Source: Scenedesmus sp. ARA3 (lineage: Eukaryota > Chlorophyta > Chlorophyceae > Sphaeropleales > Scenedesmaceae). Taken from it: 56,589 nucleotides of DNA. The stretch lies in NCBI GenBank assembly GCA_004335835.1, contig RWJK01001600.1, positions 1 to 56,589 of the forward strand, read 5' to 3'. Positions 1-12,324 of this stretch are shown in pieces. The notes beneath the pieces are model-generated. The model had not been told where the DNA came from, did not search any database, and saw only the letters and a list, made by a program, of their open reading frames with translations. How positions within the stretch are numbered: the stretch's first letter is position 1; each line of letters begins with the position of its first letter. Made by a program: the position numbers and the translations under genes.

Positions 1-749
1 TGAGTTTCCCTGCAGCCCAAATGTTGCTTTGGATGTATATTGGTGTGTTGGAACTTGCTTCTATTGTGGAAACAGGCAGGGGGTTGGGGGCTTACAGGTC
101 TGCCTCTGTGCGGTAAAGATGCGTTGAAGATGCGGTGAAGCGTGCTGAAGCCGGCATGCCTGGTGCACCATATGCATGTAGATGAGCTTTCCTGCAGCCC
201 AAACGTTGCTTTGGACGTGAATTTGTGCGTTGGAACTTGCTTCTATTTTTGCACAGGACAAGGAGTAGGGCTGACAGGTCTGCATCTGTGCCACCAGTGC
301 CAAAACGTCCGTTGCAGTGCTGCTGACCGGTGTACGTTGTTGAGTCGAAGTCAACCGTTTCAAAACCAGAAGGTGTCACACCCTGGCCTACAGCTGCGCC
401 ACTTCCATCACCTCGGGCGGCAGTGCTGCCCATTATCTTGGTGAAAGTGCGCGCGCACGTGTCCACGTGGACCAGGTCAAATTGAGAAAGGTCGAACTTT
501 GGTCAAGCGCATCCCCTGGCCTGTAACTGCGCATGCGCCACCATGTGCAGCACCTAAAGGCGGCAGTGCCGCCCACCCATTGAGTCAAGGTCAACCAGGT
601 CAAACCAGCTAGTGTCACACCCTGGCCTGCAGCTGCGCCACCACTTTCATCACCTCCGCCAGCAGTGCCGCCAATCCACCTGGTCAAAGTCAATCCTTCT
701 GGTCAAAGTCAACCAGGTCAAACTGACAACGGTCAAACTCTGGTCAAAC
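1..749 (-). repeat. Downstream tandem copies of the last exon and 3' region of the 750-4245 gene
   Basis: Read on the minus strand, diverged versions of the segment coding for PPEVLEMVAQLQAR recur near 750-800, 605-665, 515-575 and 365-425. A related version (LALVAQMQ) occurs near 280-320. Between them lie GGTCAAA-rich spacers. A second unit of about 186 bases repeats at 1-110 and 187-300. The minus-strand motif TGTAA occurs only in the leftmost copy (95-99); the sister copy has a changed base there. The array runs to the left edge of the window. Confidence 0.6.
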
Positions 750-2335
750 TCATCCCCTGGCCTGCAGCTGTGCCACCATTTCAAGCACCTCAGGCGGCAA
801 TGCTGCCCATTCCTCCTCAAATCCCTCTTCGGGTGCATCTGTCTGCTGCTGCTGAGCATTGTCCTGCAAGGCACGGTAATGGCAAGCAAAAAAATGGTTT
901 CAGGGTTCCGTTCTCTCATTTTTCCAACCTCCTCCTCGTAGCACTCATTGGGATCATACTGCTGCTGCAGTGCATGGTCCTGCAAGGCAGGGTTTTGCGG
1001 GCTGAATGGCAAGCAGCAAAAGGTTGTGAGGTTAAGGTATGCACACAGCCCTCTTTGGGGATTCGCTCTGCTGCTGCTGCTGTGGGTTGTCCTTCGCGGA
1101 AAACAAACACAGCACAAGTGAACACTGAGATCTGTCAGCATCGCAGATGGTTGCATGACACTCCTCATTACAGCCCCCCTCAGGAGCATCATTGTGCTGT
1201 TTCTGAGCGTGGTCCTGCAAGGCACGACAAGGACGAGCAAGCAAAGTGTTTTGTGGTTGAGCTTTACGCAACACCTCCTCAAATGTCTCTGCCAGGGCAT
1301 CAGGGCGCAGTCCTGCATGGCATCACTCGAGGGCATTCTGTCATTCAACATTGCAGTTGAATGCAGAACACTCCTCCTCAAAGCCCTCCTCAGGAGCATC
1401 TGTCTGCTGCTGCTGAGCGTGGTCCAGCAGGGCACGGACGTGGTATGCAAGCAAATGGTTTCAGGGTTACTTTTGTTACTAAGCACCTCTTCAGGAGCAT
1501 GTGTTTGCTGCTGCTGAGCGTTGTCCTGCAAGGTACATTAACGGCAAGCAAACAACAGGTTTCAAAGTGGCAGTTATTCATCAAGCACTTGCTCAAAGCC
1601 CTCTTTGAGGGCATCACATTGCTGCTGCTGTAGATGGTCCTGCAAAGCATAGCGAAAGTAAGCAATCAAATGATTTGAGGTTGAGAACTGTGCTGTTGAA
1701 CGTTGTCCTGCAAAGCATGGACGTGGCATGCAAGCAAAGGGCCTCAGGGTTATTTTTGTTACTCAGCACCTCCTCAAGAGCATCAGGTTGTTGCTGCTGC
1801 GCGTGGTCCTGCAAGGCATCACATGAGGTAACCCATTCATTTCAACGGTGCCAATGAATGAAGAACGATCCGCCATTGCTTCAGCATCTCTTTGATCTAG
1901 ACCCCTCAACCCACCTGGACCACTGCTCCCGGCCCTGCTGGCTCAGCCGCCGCAATGCTGCATCAGTGCCCGTCAACAAACCAAATGCCTACATAACAGA
2001 CTGCTCTGACCCCCTCAACCCACCTGGAGCCACAGCTGCCGCCCGTGCTGCATCAGGCGCACTGCTGAGTCACTTCTGTCAACAAACGCAACACCTACAA
2101 GACAAGTATATCATCAGAAGCCCCTCAACCCACCTGGAACCACTGCTCGCGCCCTTGCTGGCTCAGCCGCCGCAGTGCCGCATCACTCTGCTCCACCCGG
2201 GCCGCCAGCTGCTGACTGTCTGCCTCCCTAGCTGCCTTGCCGCTGTCCGTTAGAGCCTGCTTCTCGTCTTCGGTGAGGCGCTGCCGGCAGCCTCCACTGC
2301 TGCTGCTGCTGCTGCTGCTGCTGTCTGTATAACGC

Positions 2336-2374
<39 letters not shown>

Positions 2375-3255
2375 AGTGCATGCAAGGCCTCCTCTTTGTC
2401 CTGCAAGCAGCAACTTGTGCGGTTGTTACGGAAGAGCAGCGACATCAGCAGGAGCAGCAGCAGCATGTGCAGGGTGGCATCCAGGAAGCACTGTTGGTGA
2501 CAGCAGCAGCAGCAGTCGCAGCCGCAGCAGTCAGTGGCAATGCAACAGCCTTGCGGATCGTGCATTGGGCTGCGCCTGCTGTGCTGCGGATCTGCACGGC
2601 AACGCAATGCTGCTGATCCCATGTGGTTGCACCGCTAGCCCCGTTTGCGGTTGCCCCCCGCAGCACCTGTACCATTACATGCAACATTCAAGGGGCGGGA
2701 GTACTCACCCGCCGCTGCTGCTCCTGATCCACGCAGGCAAAGATGCTCTCGGCTTCTCCCCGCGCTATTTGCACCCCTTGCGTCATAACGCTATGATGTA
2801 ACTTCAGCACTAATGCGCGTGCAAGGCATTGCTCACCCGACGCTGCTGCTCCTGGTCCACGCCGGCCAAGCAATTGACTTAACCTGCACTCCCAGCCCAA
2901 CTACACTTACTGCACAGTGATTCTGCATTGAAGAAGCTGCAGCGCTCACCCGCCGCCGCTTTTCCTGGCAGACATTGTGGGCAGACAATGTGTGCAATGA
3001 AAACCTAAATTTGACTCAAATTGGAGTCTGCTGTGTAGCAATACTGTGCATGCATGAAATTGCGCTTACACCACTCACCCGCCGCTGCTGCTCCTGATCC
3101 ACGCAGGCAAAGATGCTCTCGGCTTCTCCCCGCGCTGTGCTGGCAGCAGATGACACACTGATGCTCATGATAGGGTTGAGCGGGGGCACCACAGCAGACA
3201 GCTGCAGCAGCGGCACCAGCGGCACGCACGGCTTGGCGGCTGGTGCTTCTCGCTG

Positions 3256-3287
<32 letters not shown>

Positions 3288-3826
3288 CTGGTGTGACTGC
3301 TGAGGTTAGCTCCGCTGCTGATGGTGCAACCGTTGGTGACACCGGTGTCAGTAACACTGCTTGTGCTGCTCTGCTGTCATTGCTACACCATTGAGGTGTT
3401 GATTGGGCGGCACGCCATGTGTCTGCATCAACTGCAGCTGCAGCTTCTGCTTCTGCTGCTTCTGCTTCCCCTGCAAAGGTGTGTGCACTAGCTGCTGCTG
3501 CTGCTGCTGGGGATGTCTGTGCGTCATCGCAGTGCACGACTATTGTGACGGGGTCGCTGCTGCCGCTGCTGCTGCTGCAGATGGCAAGCTCTGGTGCTGC
3601 CTTCTGCCTTTGCTTCTGCTTCTTGACTGCACTGGGCTGCTTGAGGCCCAGTGCTACTAGCACCTACACAGAGAAAAACAGCAGCAATTACAAACGCAGG
3701 GATTGCTTTCTGCATGTAAGCGGCTGGGCAAAGCAGAGGGCTGTGGTAAGAGTTGTGCAGCAACTGAAAATTACGCAGCTGATGCTGGTGGTGTCTGCAG
3801 GCCTTTGCTTGCATTGCTGCAGAATT

Positions 3827-3885
<59 letters not shown>

Positions 3886-4245
3886 AAATTTTAGGCAGGT
3901 GATGTATTGCCGTACCTCTTTCAGCTTGGCGAAGACATTGCTGTAGTCCCCCACAAGATCACCTGCTACCCAACTAATCAGTACTGCGGCAGCCAGTTGA
4001 TAAAAGAAAAACAATCCAGGGCAGATGCTGTTTCATCACCTCTTTCAGCTTGGCGAAGACATTGCTGTGGTCCCCCACCAGGTCATCAAAACAAACCCAC
4101 CAGCGCTGCTGTAGCCAGCTCTAAAGAAAACAACAATCAGCTTATAATGTTGCCGCACCTCTTTCAGCTTGGCAAACACATCGCTGTGGTCCCCGACCAG
4201 GTCATCAAAGCGGGAGAAGGCAGGCTTGCTGTTCTTGCCACCCAT
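750..4245 (-). CDS. Unrecognised four-exon protein with N-myristoylation-like start
   Basis: I do not recognise this family. The model joins exons 4159-4245, 3079-3663, 2134-2400 and 750-863, all phase 0, giving about 350 residues. The protein opens MGGKNSKP, which fits the N-myristoylation consensus (Gly2, Ser6, Lys7), then FDDLVGDHSDVFAKLKE. Exon 2 is basic at first (KKQKQRQK), then Ala/Ser-rich low complexity, and ends in a charged helical stretch (GEAESIFACVDQEQQRR). Exon 3 continues with KEEALHAL, Ala and Ser runs, and a charged segment ending QQGREQWFQ. The last exon reads EEGFEEEWAALPPEVLEMV and stops at TGA 750-752. If the donor at 2134 is not used, exon 3 stops seven bases further on. 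Two 39-base acceptor-side copies (1487-1525 and 1770-1808) keep splice sites and frame and could be extra exons. A peripheral, lipid-anchored coiled-coil protein is a reasonable inference. Confidence 0.5.
864..1857 (-). repeat. Upstream tandem copies of the last-exon acceptor region
   Basis: About nine diverged units of roughly 70-140 bases carry, on the minus strand, an acceptor-like CCTTGCAG followed by codons for variants of D(H/N)AQQQQ.DAPEE. Examples end near 968, 1212, 1525, 1633, 1703 and 1808. Most have lost the frame or a splice site; for example, the unit ending near 1420 has CTGG where CAGG is needed. The units at 1487-1525 and 1770-1808 keep an AG acceptor, 39 coding bases and a GTGCT donor. 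Confidence 0.65.
1905..2133 (-). repeat. Two downstream copies of the exon 3 end
   Basis: On the plus strand, the motif CAACCCACCTGGA followed by a GCTGGCTCAGCCGCC-like stretch occurs at about 1905, 2014 and 2126. The last is the true exon 3 end with its donor. The two others, about 110 bases apart, are diverged copies lying downstream in gene orientation. Confidence 0.6.
2698..2975 (-). repeat. Three downstream copies of the exon 2 end
   Basis: The end of exon 2 (ESIFACVDQEQQRR plus the GTGAG donor, 3070-3135) is repeated at 2704-2765 almost unchanged, at 2835-2872 with changes, and at 2944-2972 truncated. Each copy keeps a CTCACCCG block, which is a donor on the minus strand. Confidence 0.65.
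3831..4100 (-). repeat. Two downstream copies of the exon 1 end, plus a (CAG)n run
   Basis: The block coding for FDDLVGDHSDVFAKLKE with its GTGCGG donor (4159-4210) recurs at about 4039-4093 and 3912-3966. The spacing is 118-127 bases. Both copies keep GAG|GT-type donor edges and an open frame. Immediately after the lowest copy, the minus strand has about 18 CAG units (3831-3885). Confidence 0.7.
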
Positions 4246-5238
4246 GCTGCTGCTGCTGCTGCTGCCGCTGCTGTTGCTGCTGGTAGTGCTGTCTCTATTC
4301 GAAACTCAGCGGCAGGTGATGCTTGATGAGGTCCCTGTAGGCATCATACATTGTGCAGTGGTGGAGGGAGTCATGAGCTGTACATTGAACCTGCTGGAAG
4401 TGCTTCGTTCTGCATGTTGTTTGTCCAAATGTCTAACTCCATTTTGAGCATACTTAAATAGCTTGATGCAGCATGGCGTACTGTGAGCAGGTTGTGTTCG
4501 CTCCAGAGGCAAGGCGCGCAGCAGCTCACCCAGTGGCGCCAAACCCGCAGCTGCCAGCGTTGTGCACAGCCACAAACGTCGCAACAATACCGAACAACGC
4601 GTTGCACGTAATTTGTATTCGAGACAAGATAGACAAGTGCAGCGTACAGCTGACAGAATGGGCCGTACCGCGAGTGTAGCGGACTCTGCTTTACTTTCTG
4701 CTCACGCTGACGAATACATAGCATTGGTGCGGAAATGCAAAAATTTATTGATTGTTTCGATGAATTGAATGTAACAGTCAGGTCTTGACATCCTGGCGCC
4801 CGGTCAATTCTTTCGAGCAGAGTGGGGCGCACCCAGCGATTCCAGGTATATACGCTGCGACGGTTGGCAATAGGTTTGCAACATCGTGTCCTGTAGCTAC
4901 AACGAAGAACGGATGCTTTGTGCGCAATGACTTGCATTCTGTGCATCACCAGTGGTTTGCTGCAGCTGTACACATGGTGTCTATTCCTGGTAAAAGCGCT
5001 GCCAGCTTGACCACGAGTAGCATCATTCAGCGCTTTCAAACGTTTCGTCAAACCCCAAAAGCCCTCAGGCTGCTAAGGCCTGGCACCTGCTGGGCAATAG
5101 CTGCAACACCAGTAGCACCACCGGATAACCAGCAAGACAAAGGAAACCGATCTCAACTCAACACTGGTATGAATGGGCAAACTTCGCAGTTGCATAGGCT
5201 GCGCCCTTGACGGCAACATGCAGCTCAACAAGACAGGC
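4246..5238. other. Interval between two minus-strand genes; no gene seen
   Basis: This interval holds the 3' flank of VPS13 and the promoter side of the 750-4245 gene. Composition is less repetitive than the flanks. A 226-codon minus-strand frame at 4371-5051 shows no recognisable motif and I do not call it. I found no minus-strand TGTAA here, so the VPS13 polyadenylation site is not located. Confidence 0.5.
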
Positions 5239-8199
5239 TCACAGCAGCAGCTGCCGCTGCCATGCACTGCTGGCAATCAAGCTGTCAAGCCGCTGACAGG
5301 CCTGCTGCAGCAGCTGCTGCAGCTGCCGCGCCCCAGCCTCGGTACCGCAGGGCACAGTGTGCCCCACAAACCATTTGCCGCCACCAGCAAACGCCGCTCC
5401 AAACCCTAAACCCTCCTCTCCGTCTGCAGCAGCCTGGCCCCCAAGCAGCTCTACTGTGCTGCTGCTGCTGGCCGCCGCTGCAGCGCCTGCTGCTGCTGCT
5501 GCCGCTGCCACGTCAGCAACAGCAGGTGCAGCAGCCTGTGCTGCCAATCCTACCATCCTGCTGCTACCTAGTCTACTGCTAGGCCTGTTTCTACTGCCAA
5601 CGCTACTATCTGCCAGCTCTACTACACTACCTGGTCCTACATTACCCCCAGCAGCACCCCCAACATCTAGCTGCTGCTGCTGCTGCTGCTGCAGTGGTGC
5701 AGCTGCAACCAGCTCCCGCAGCCCGCCACCAGCCGCCGCCGCTGCTGCTGCTGCTGCTGCTGCTGCTTCACCTTCAGGCCCCGCTGCCGCCGCTGCTGCT
5801 GCAGCATCAGCAGCAGACCCTGCCGCCGCAGCTGCCTCTTGTGCTGCTGCCGCTGCCGCTGCCTTTGCTCGCCTGGAAGCAGCAGATGACCCTCCACCTC
5901 TACCGCCCCCACCAAACTCATCCTCTGTGTCCATATCATCGCTGCTGCCGCCAGCTGCTGAATCATCTTCCCATGCTGCTGCTGCCATACTGCTGGCAAC
6001 TGCATGCCCAGGGTGGTCCCCTGCCATACACAGCAGCCTCACGCTGACCCCCTCAACAGACACCATCATGACATCCCGCACATCAAGCACCAGCAGCAGC
6101 TCAGGACGCTTGTACTGCACATGCACCGCACCCTGCTGCTGCTGAGGTGCTGCAGCGCCAGCTGCAGGAGACATACCAGCTGCTGCTGCTGCTGCTGCTG
6201 CTGTGGTGCCTGCTGCAGTGCTTGCTGCTGCAGGAGGCGGCAACACACTGCACCCCAGCAGCAGCAGGTGCCCCACAGTAACGACCGCATACAGCCCTAG
6301 CCCCAGCTCTGCACAACCCAAAAACTCCTCAGCCATAAAGGGCCCGGGTGTGTGATACAGTAGTGCTCTGCCGAGTGACTCCAGCCGATTGTACCGCCGT
6401 AACACCTGCCCAGTAGCAACATAGCGTGGCACCCGCAGCGGCGCTGCCCCTGCCACCTGCTCCACTAGCAGCCGCCGGAAGCTGGCAGCAGTAGACTCAC
6501 AAACCTCCAGCAGCAGCAGCGCCGGCAGGACTAATGCCTGCGTGGCTGCTCGTAATGCGCCGCGCAGCGGCTGGCCTGTCTGTATGCTGCGTAGCATCTG
6601 CTGGAATGCCAGGCTGTAGCCAGCTACCAACACATGCAGCAGATCCTGGCCGCCCTGCGCATCGCTTGTGTGAGCATTGCTGCTGCTGCTGCTGCTGCCA
6701 GCCGTGACTACAGCAGCAGCAGCAGCAGCGTTGCTGCTGCTGCTGCCGGCGCCATCAGCCGCTTGCTGCGCAGCGCTGCCAGCGCTTGCCACTAAGCTGC
6801 TGCTGCTGCTGCCTTCGTGGCGCTGTTGCTGCTGCTGCTGCAGCAGCAGCCAGTGCCCAGGCCGGTCCTGATGCAGCCGGCCAGATCCACTGCTGCTGCT
6901 GCCTTGGTGCTGCCACGGCAGGCCAGGCGGCACCAGCGGCAGCAGCGCGGCCTTGCTCCTCTTACTCCCCTTGGCAATACTATTACTAATCCCGTAAGCC
7001 ATAACCCTCACGCCTCGCACCAGGCGCTGCAGGCTGCGGTAGGGTCCCCACCGTGCCGAGTGTGCAGGGAGGGTCAGCAGGTGCCAGAACCCTAAACCCA
7101 GGGCTTGCAGGAGCCTTGCAGGGTCTCCAAAGATGTCCAGGGAGGCCAGCACTTTGGGAAGCTCCTGGTAGGCTTCCAGGATGTAGTGCCGGCCAAGCAC
7201 CTGCAGTACAGCAGGCAGTACAAAAGGCAGTACAAGGGTGAGTACAGGGGGCAGGGTAGTAGCAGTTGGTGAGAATTACAGGGGCCAGCTTTAGGTAGGC
7301 CTCCATGATGTACATCGCGCCTCAGCACCTGCAGTACAGCAGGCAGTACAAAAGGCAGTGCAAGGGTTTTACTGGGGGCAGGGCAGCAACAGTATATGAG
7401 AAGTACAAAGGCAGCTCCTGGTAGGCTTCCAGGAATGTAGTGCCGGCCAAGCACCAGCAGTACAGCAGGCAGAACTCGAGGCAGGACAAGGGTCAGTGCA
7501 GCAGGCAGCACAGAGTGCAGGATTTCCAGATGCAGCTGCCGCACCTGCACCAGTGCGTCTGTGTTGACCATGGTGTGGGCCCGCTCGAAGGACCCTAGCG
7601 TCAGCCAGGCTCCCTCCTCCGCATGCGCTAAGGCTAGAGCCATCTGCAGCCACACCGGCAGCGGCGCGGCAGCAGCAGCAGCAGCAGAAACACCACTGCT
7701 GCTGCTGTTGCTGGCATACTGCGCTGCCAGCACGGCTGGTGTGCTGCTGTTAAGGCTGCTGGTGGTGGTGCTGGTAGCAGTGGCGTCCGCTGAATCAGCT
7801 GCCTGCTTGCTTGTGGCATCTGTTGAGGCTGCAGCTGCCTCCTGCTCCTGCACAGTGCTGCTGCTGCTGCTGGTGAGTGCAGCTGACTCAGCAGCAGCAG
7901 CAGCAGCAGCACCATCAGAAGCCACCGCAAGCCCCGCCAAGACACTCCTAGTGTCTCTACCGCTGCTGCTGTTGCTGCTGCCAGCGTCTGCCGCATTACT
8001 GCTGCTATCCAGTCCCTTGCCAGCAGCGGCAGCAGCAGCAGCAGCAGTAGCGCCTCCTGGCAGCGGGTCAAACCAGGAGTCCGGTGCAAAGCTGACACAC
8101 AGCGTGATCGCAGACATCTGCCACTGCTCAAAGTACAGCTTGAGGCCACGCCGCCCTGCAGAGACTGCAGGCAGGCTTGGCGGCAGCACTGGTGCAAGC

Positions 8200-8231
<32 letters not shown>

Positions 8232-8729
8232 GGGAGGCTTCAGCTGCGACATGCTACCCCTGCTGCTGCTGCTGCTGCTGCTCAAGGGGTAGCTGCTTGC
8301 TGCTGCATCTGCTGCAGCAGCCTGCAAGCTCTGCACAAAGTCCACCAGCTGCTTTAGGTGCTTGCCTTCGAGGCTAAGGGCGCAGGGTGAAACCTGAACC
8401 CCGAGCTGCTCAACACAAATAACACCTGACGGCTGGGTGCGCCACACAGTAGCAAGCACACCCAAAGCCAGCTGGTGCGGCAGCAGCATTGGAGGCTGCT
8501 GCTGCTGGTGGTGCGGCGGGTGATCAAGCTGCTGCTGCTGCAAGAGCTGTGCAGCAGCGGCAAAGGCTGACGCTGCTGCTGCAGCTGCATGGGTCGCACC
8601 CTCGGCAGCTGCAGCTGTGTCTCTGAGGCTTGTAGCAGCTGCAGCTGCAGCAGCAGCATCACTGACAGCCTGACTTGCAGCAGCGTCTTGCTGCTGCACA
8701 GCCGTACCATCAACCTCAACTGCTACGCT

Positions 8730-8760
<31 letters not shown>

Positions 8761-9403
8761 CTAGTGCCACTGAGCTCAGCAGGAGCTAACAGCTGTGCTG
8801 CTGTGCTACTGCCAGCAGCACCGCCTGCTGCTGCTGCTGCTGCTGCGTCAGCGCCCCCTGCAAGGCCTGTCGGTGAATGCACCACTACCCCAAACACCGA
8901 CCTACTGACTGGGCTTGCCAGCAGCAGCGGGTACTGACAGCCATACAGCGTGTTCTCAACCCTGATGCTGCCGATGCTAAACCCCACCGCGCGCCGCACC
9001 GCGTCCTGGCTAAACCGCGCATTCCAACCGCGGCAGCAGCCGTACAGCAGCTCGCGCGTGTCAGACACCAGGGAGATGCCAAAACCCTGCAGCTGCACCT
9101 GAATGTCGATGCTAGGGCTTGGGATGTTGACCACTGCGCTGCTGCTGCTGCTGCTGCTGCCAGGGCCCGGTGACAGCAGCGAAGAGGCTGTGGATGCCTG
9201 CTGTGGTGACAGCAGGTATGCAGCAAGCTTGCGAAGCATCTGATGCTTGTCGCCTGCAGCAACCCTGCCAGGTAACCCTGCTGCTGCTGCAGCCGTAACC
9301 TGCATGCTGCTGCTGCTGCTGCTGCCAGCGCTGTGCTGCTGCTGCTGCTGGCCTGCAGCAGCCTTGCCCACCAAGCTCGCTGTGCTGCTGCTCCTGCTCA
9401 TCA

Positions 9404-9444
<41 letters not shown>

Positions 9445-10956
9445 GTCAGCACGCCGCTGCTTGACCTCGAAAGTGGCCCTGCAAGCGATCCCTGGCTACC
9501 CCAACCATCCAACCCAAACCCACTGCTGCTGCTAACCCCTACCGCACCCCCAGCAGCAGCAGCAGCAGATCTAGCGCCATAGTAGCTGAACAGACCGCTC
9601 AAGCCTCCTGCGCCCGGCTGCTGCAGCAGATGGCTGCGTGTATCCAGCACCCGCAGCACCCTCATAGGGCCCTCTGCATAGGTGCTGATCAGCAGCGCTC
9701 GGCGCTTGTGGTGTGACTTGTGGGACAGCGTGTTGTCCCTGCTGCTGCTGGGGACTGGTACTAGGCGTGACTGGCCGACTTGCTCTAGGGCAAAATCCCC
9801 CAGTGGGCGGTGGCCAGGCAGGAATAGCAGCACCTGCAGCAGTGGGGCCGCAGGTGCAGGAGCAATGTCAGTGCAGGCATGGTGGCGAAAGCGGTGAAAC
9901 CACTCAAACACATCAACATGCAGCTGTAGCAACTGAGATAAGTGAAGATAAGTGCTGCCACAGGCTGCAGTTGAGTAAGTGCTGCAGCTTGCGCTCACCC
10001 GGTGTGGCGCTGAGGGCTCCTCCCAGGCGAAGGGCAGGCTGCTGTACGGCTGCAGCACGTCCTCCTGCTCCACACAGCCCACCTGCAGGACAGCAACGAC
10101 AAACAATTGGTTTTGTGACCAAACATGTGTTGCGACACAACAGAAAACTGGGTTTGCCACTGGTTACTGATGCGTTGATGCTGTGGCACAGTTCAGCAAG
10201 TTTCCCGGCTGGTTAGTCTGACACATTACACAAAGCAACACATTTTCTGGTGCGCTGCAACATCCTTGATCAGGCTTCAACAATGTCAAGAATGCAAGCA
10301 AATCAGGTCACAAGCACTCGCCTGCTGCACGTGGATCGTCTCGCAGCTGCAGTTGTCCAGCCGGTACGGCGCAAAGCCGCCCTGCCTGCCCGACAGCGTG
10401 GCCACGATGCTGCTGCCGCTGCTGGCAGCAGCAACGTCCAGCTGCAGCAGCAGCGTCTCTCCTCTGTTCCTGTGCCTGATCTTCACTAGGAATTCCCCAG
10501 GAGCTTCAACAGCAGCAGCACCAGACCAGGACCATCCGGGTTCAGCCACTCGGAACTGCAGCTTGAGTGCTGCTGATGCATCAGGCCAGAGCACGCAGCA
10601 GCGGCCGCCAGGCGGTACACTCTGCAGTACAAGTTCACTGCCGTACTGCCGAAGCTGAACTTCACAGTGAAGTGTGTTGACTAGAAGGTATGTTGGCAGC
10701 AGATGTACCGCCCAGGCACCGCCGCCTCCATGGACCTGTGCTGTGTGCACCGACACAAAGCACACACCCTGCTGCTGCTGCTGCTGCCGCTGGCTGCTGC
10801 CAGGCCATCGGCCCCATGTACTGCCTGTACCGCCGCGCTGACCTGGCATTTGTACTGCCTGTACTGCAGGTGGGCCGCCACCTGTACTGCCTGCCAGATT
10901 TGAAAGCGCACTCGCACTGCTGCTGGCACGCATGCCCCCACCAGTGCCATCCCCAA

Positions 10957-10987
<31 letters not shown>

Positions 10988-12289
10988 AGAGCTTGTTCTT
11001 CCTGGTGAAGTTCCCGCCTCAGCACTGTGAAGTATCAGCGGGAGCTTCAGCACGTCTGCAGGACCAGAGCCGCCTTTTCGCAGCTCCACCTTTGCAGGAA
11101 GCGACCAGCTGACTGGCAGCTGCTGTATACCGCGGCTTGCTACAGCCGCTGCCACTGCTGCTGGCGCAGCACACAGCTGCAGTTCAATGCAGCTGCTGCT
11201 GTCAGTGCTGCTGGGTGCAGGGGAGCTTGCCGTGCTGCTGCCTGCTGACTGCTGCTGCGGCCAGCCACACAGCACCGCAGCAGCTGTGCCTGCTGCACCT
11301 GCTGCCGGTGCTTCTGACAGCCTGCCGCCGCTGTGATGAGAGGCTGCGTACTGCACGGTACTTGCAGGGGGAGAGCTGCTGCCTGCTGCTGCTGCTGCTG
11401 CCCTGCCTATGCTGCTGCCATAGCTTGCAGGAACCCCTGCAGGACGGTTTCCTGCAAGCCCAGACAGCCATACGCCTGTGTTGAACAGCAGACCGGAGTG
11501 ACGCGTTGGCTGCTGCATGCCACCAGCAGCAACCCCTCCGCCCACCGCTGCTGCTGCTGCTGCTGCTGAGGCTGTCAATGCACCTAAACCCACGGCTGTT
11601 TGAGCACCTATAACACCTGCAGCACTGCCACTGGATAGACGCGGTGAGGTTTGGTGTGCTGCAGCCATGAAACCTGCCGCCGAGTGCCGCAGCAGATGCT
11701 GCTGCTGCTCCTGCTGCATGGCAATGTCCTGCAGCAGCTGATCGGCTGCTGCTGCTGCAAAAGCAGAGCGCTGCGCAGCATTGCTGCTGCTGCTGCATCC
11801 AGCGAGGCCGGCAGCAGCTGCCGCTGCCGCTGCTGCTGGCGGCTGCACGGCTGCCACTGGCGGGCTTGGCTCCTGCCGGCTATGCATTTCCATGCTTACA
11901 GGAGGAGATGCAGCAGTCCCCAATTGGTTGAGGTCACCTGCTGCCAGCAGAGGCAGCCATCCCAAGCCATCGGGTCTCAGCAGCGGCAAAACCACAGGCC
12001 CTAGGCCGCCCTGCTGTTCCTGCCGCCCTTGCTGCTGTGAGTCAGCAACTGCTACTGCCAGAGCCTGGTAGTCAGCAGCCTGAGCTTGCAGCTGTTGCAG
12101 CCGCTGCTGATGTGTGGGGCTCAGCAGGTCAAACTCGGTCAAACGTTGACCGTTGACCGAGTCAAACGTTTGACCGAGGTGCTGGTGCTCCTGCATCAGC
12201 AGCTGCGGCAGCTTGCCGCTGGCTAGCATGTGCAGGCCGGAAGAGTAGCGCCGCCGCCTGCTGCTGCTGCCCCTAACTGCTGCCTGTGC

Positions 12290-12324
<35 letters not shown>

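Noticed and set aside
4371..5051. 226-codon minus-strand open frame as a gene
   Set aside because: It has no recognisable motif, no splice support, and lies in the flank after the VPS13 stop.
5357..6145. Long plus-strand frames opposite VPS13 (Ala, Leu, Ser or Cys rich)
   Set aside because: They are antisense shadows of CAG-type repeats; GC-rich trinucleotide runs keep all frames open. Family motifs are only on the minus strand.
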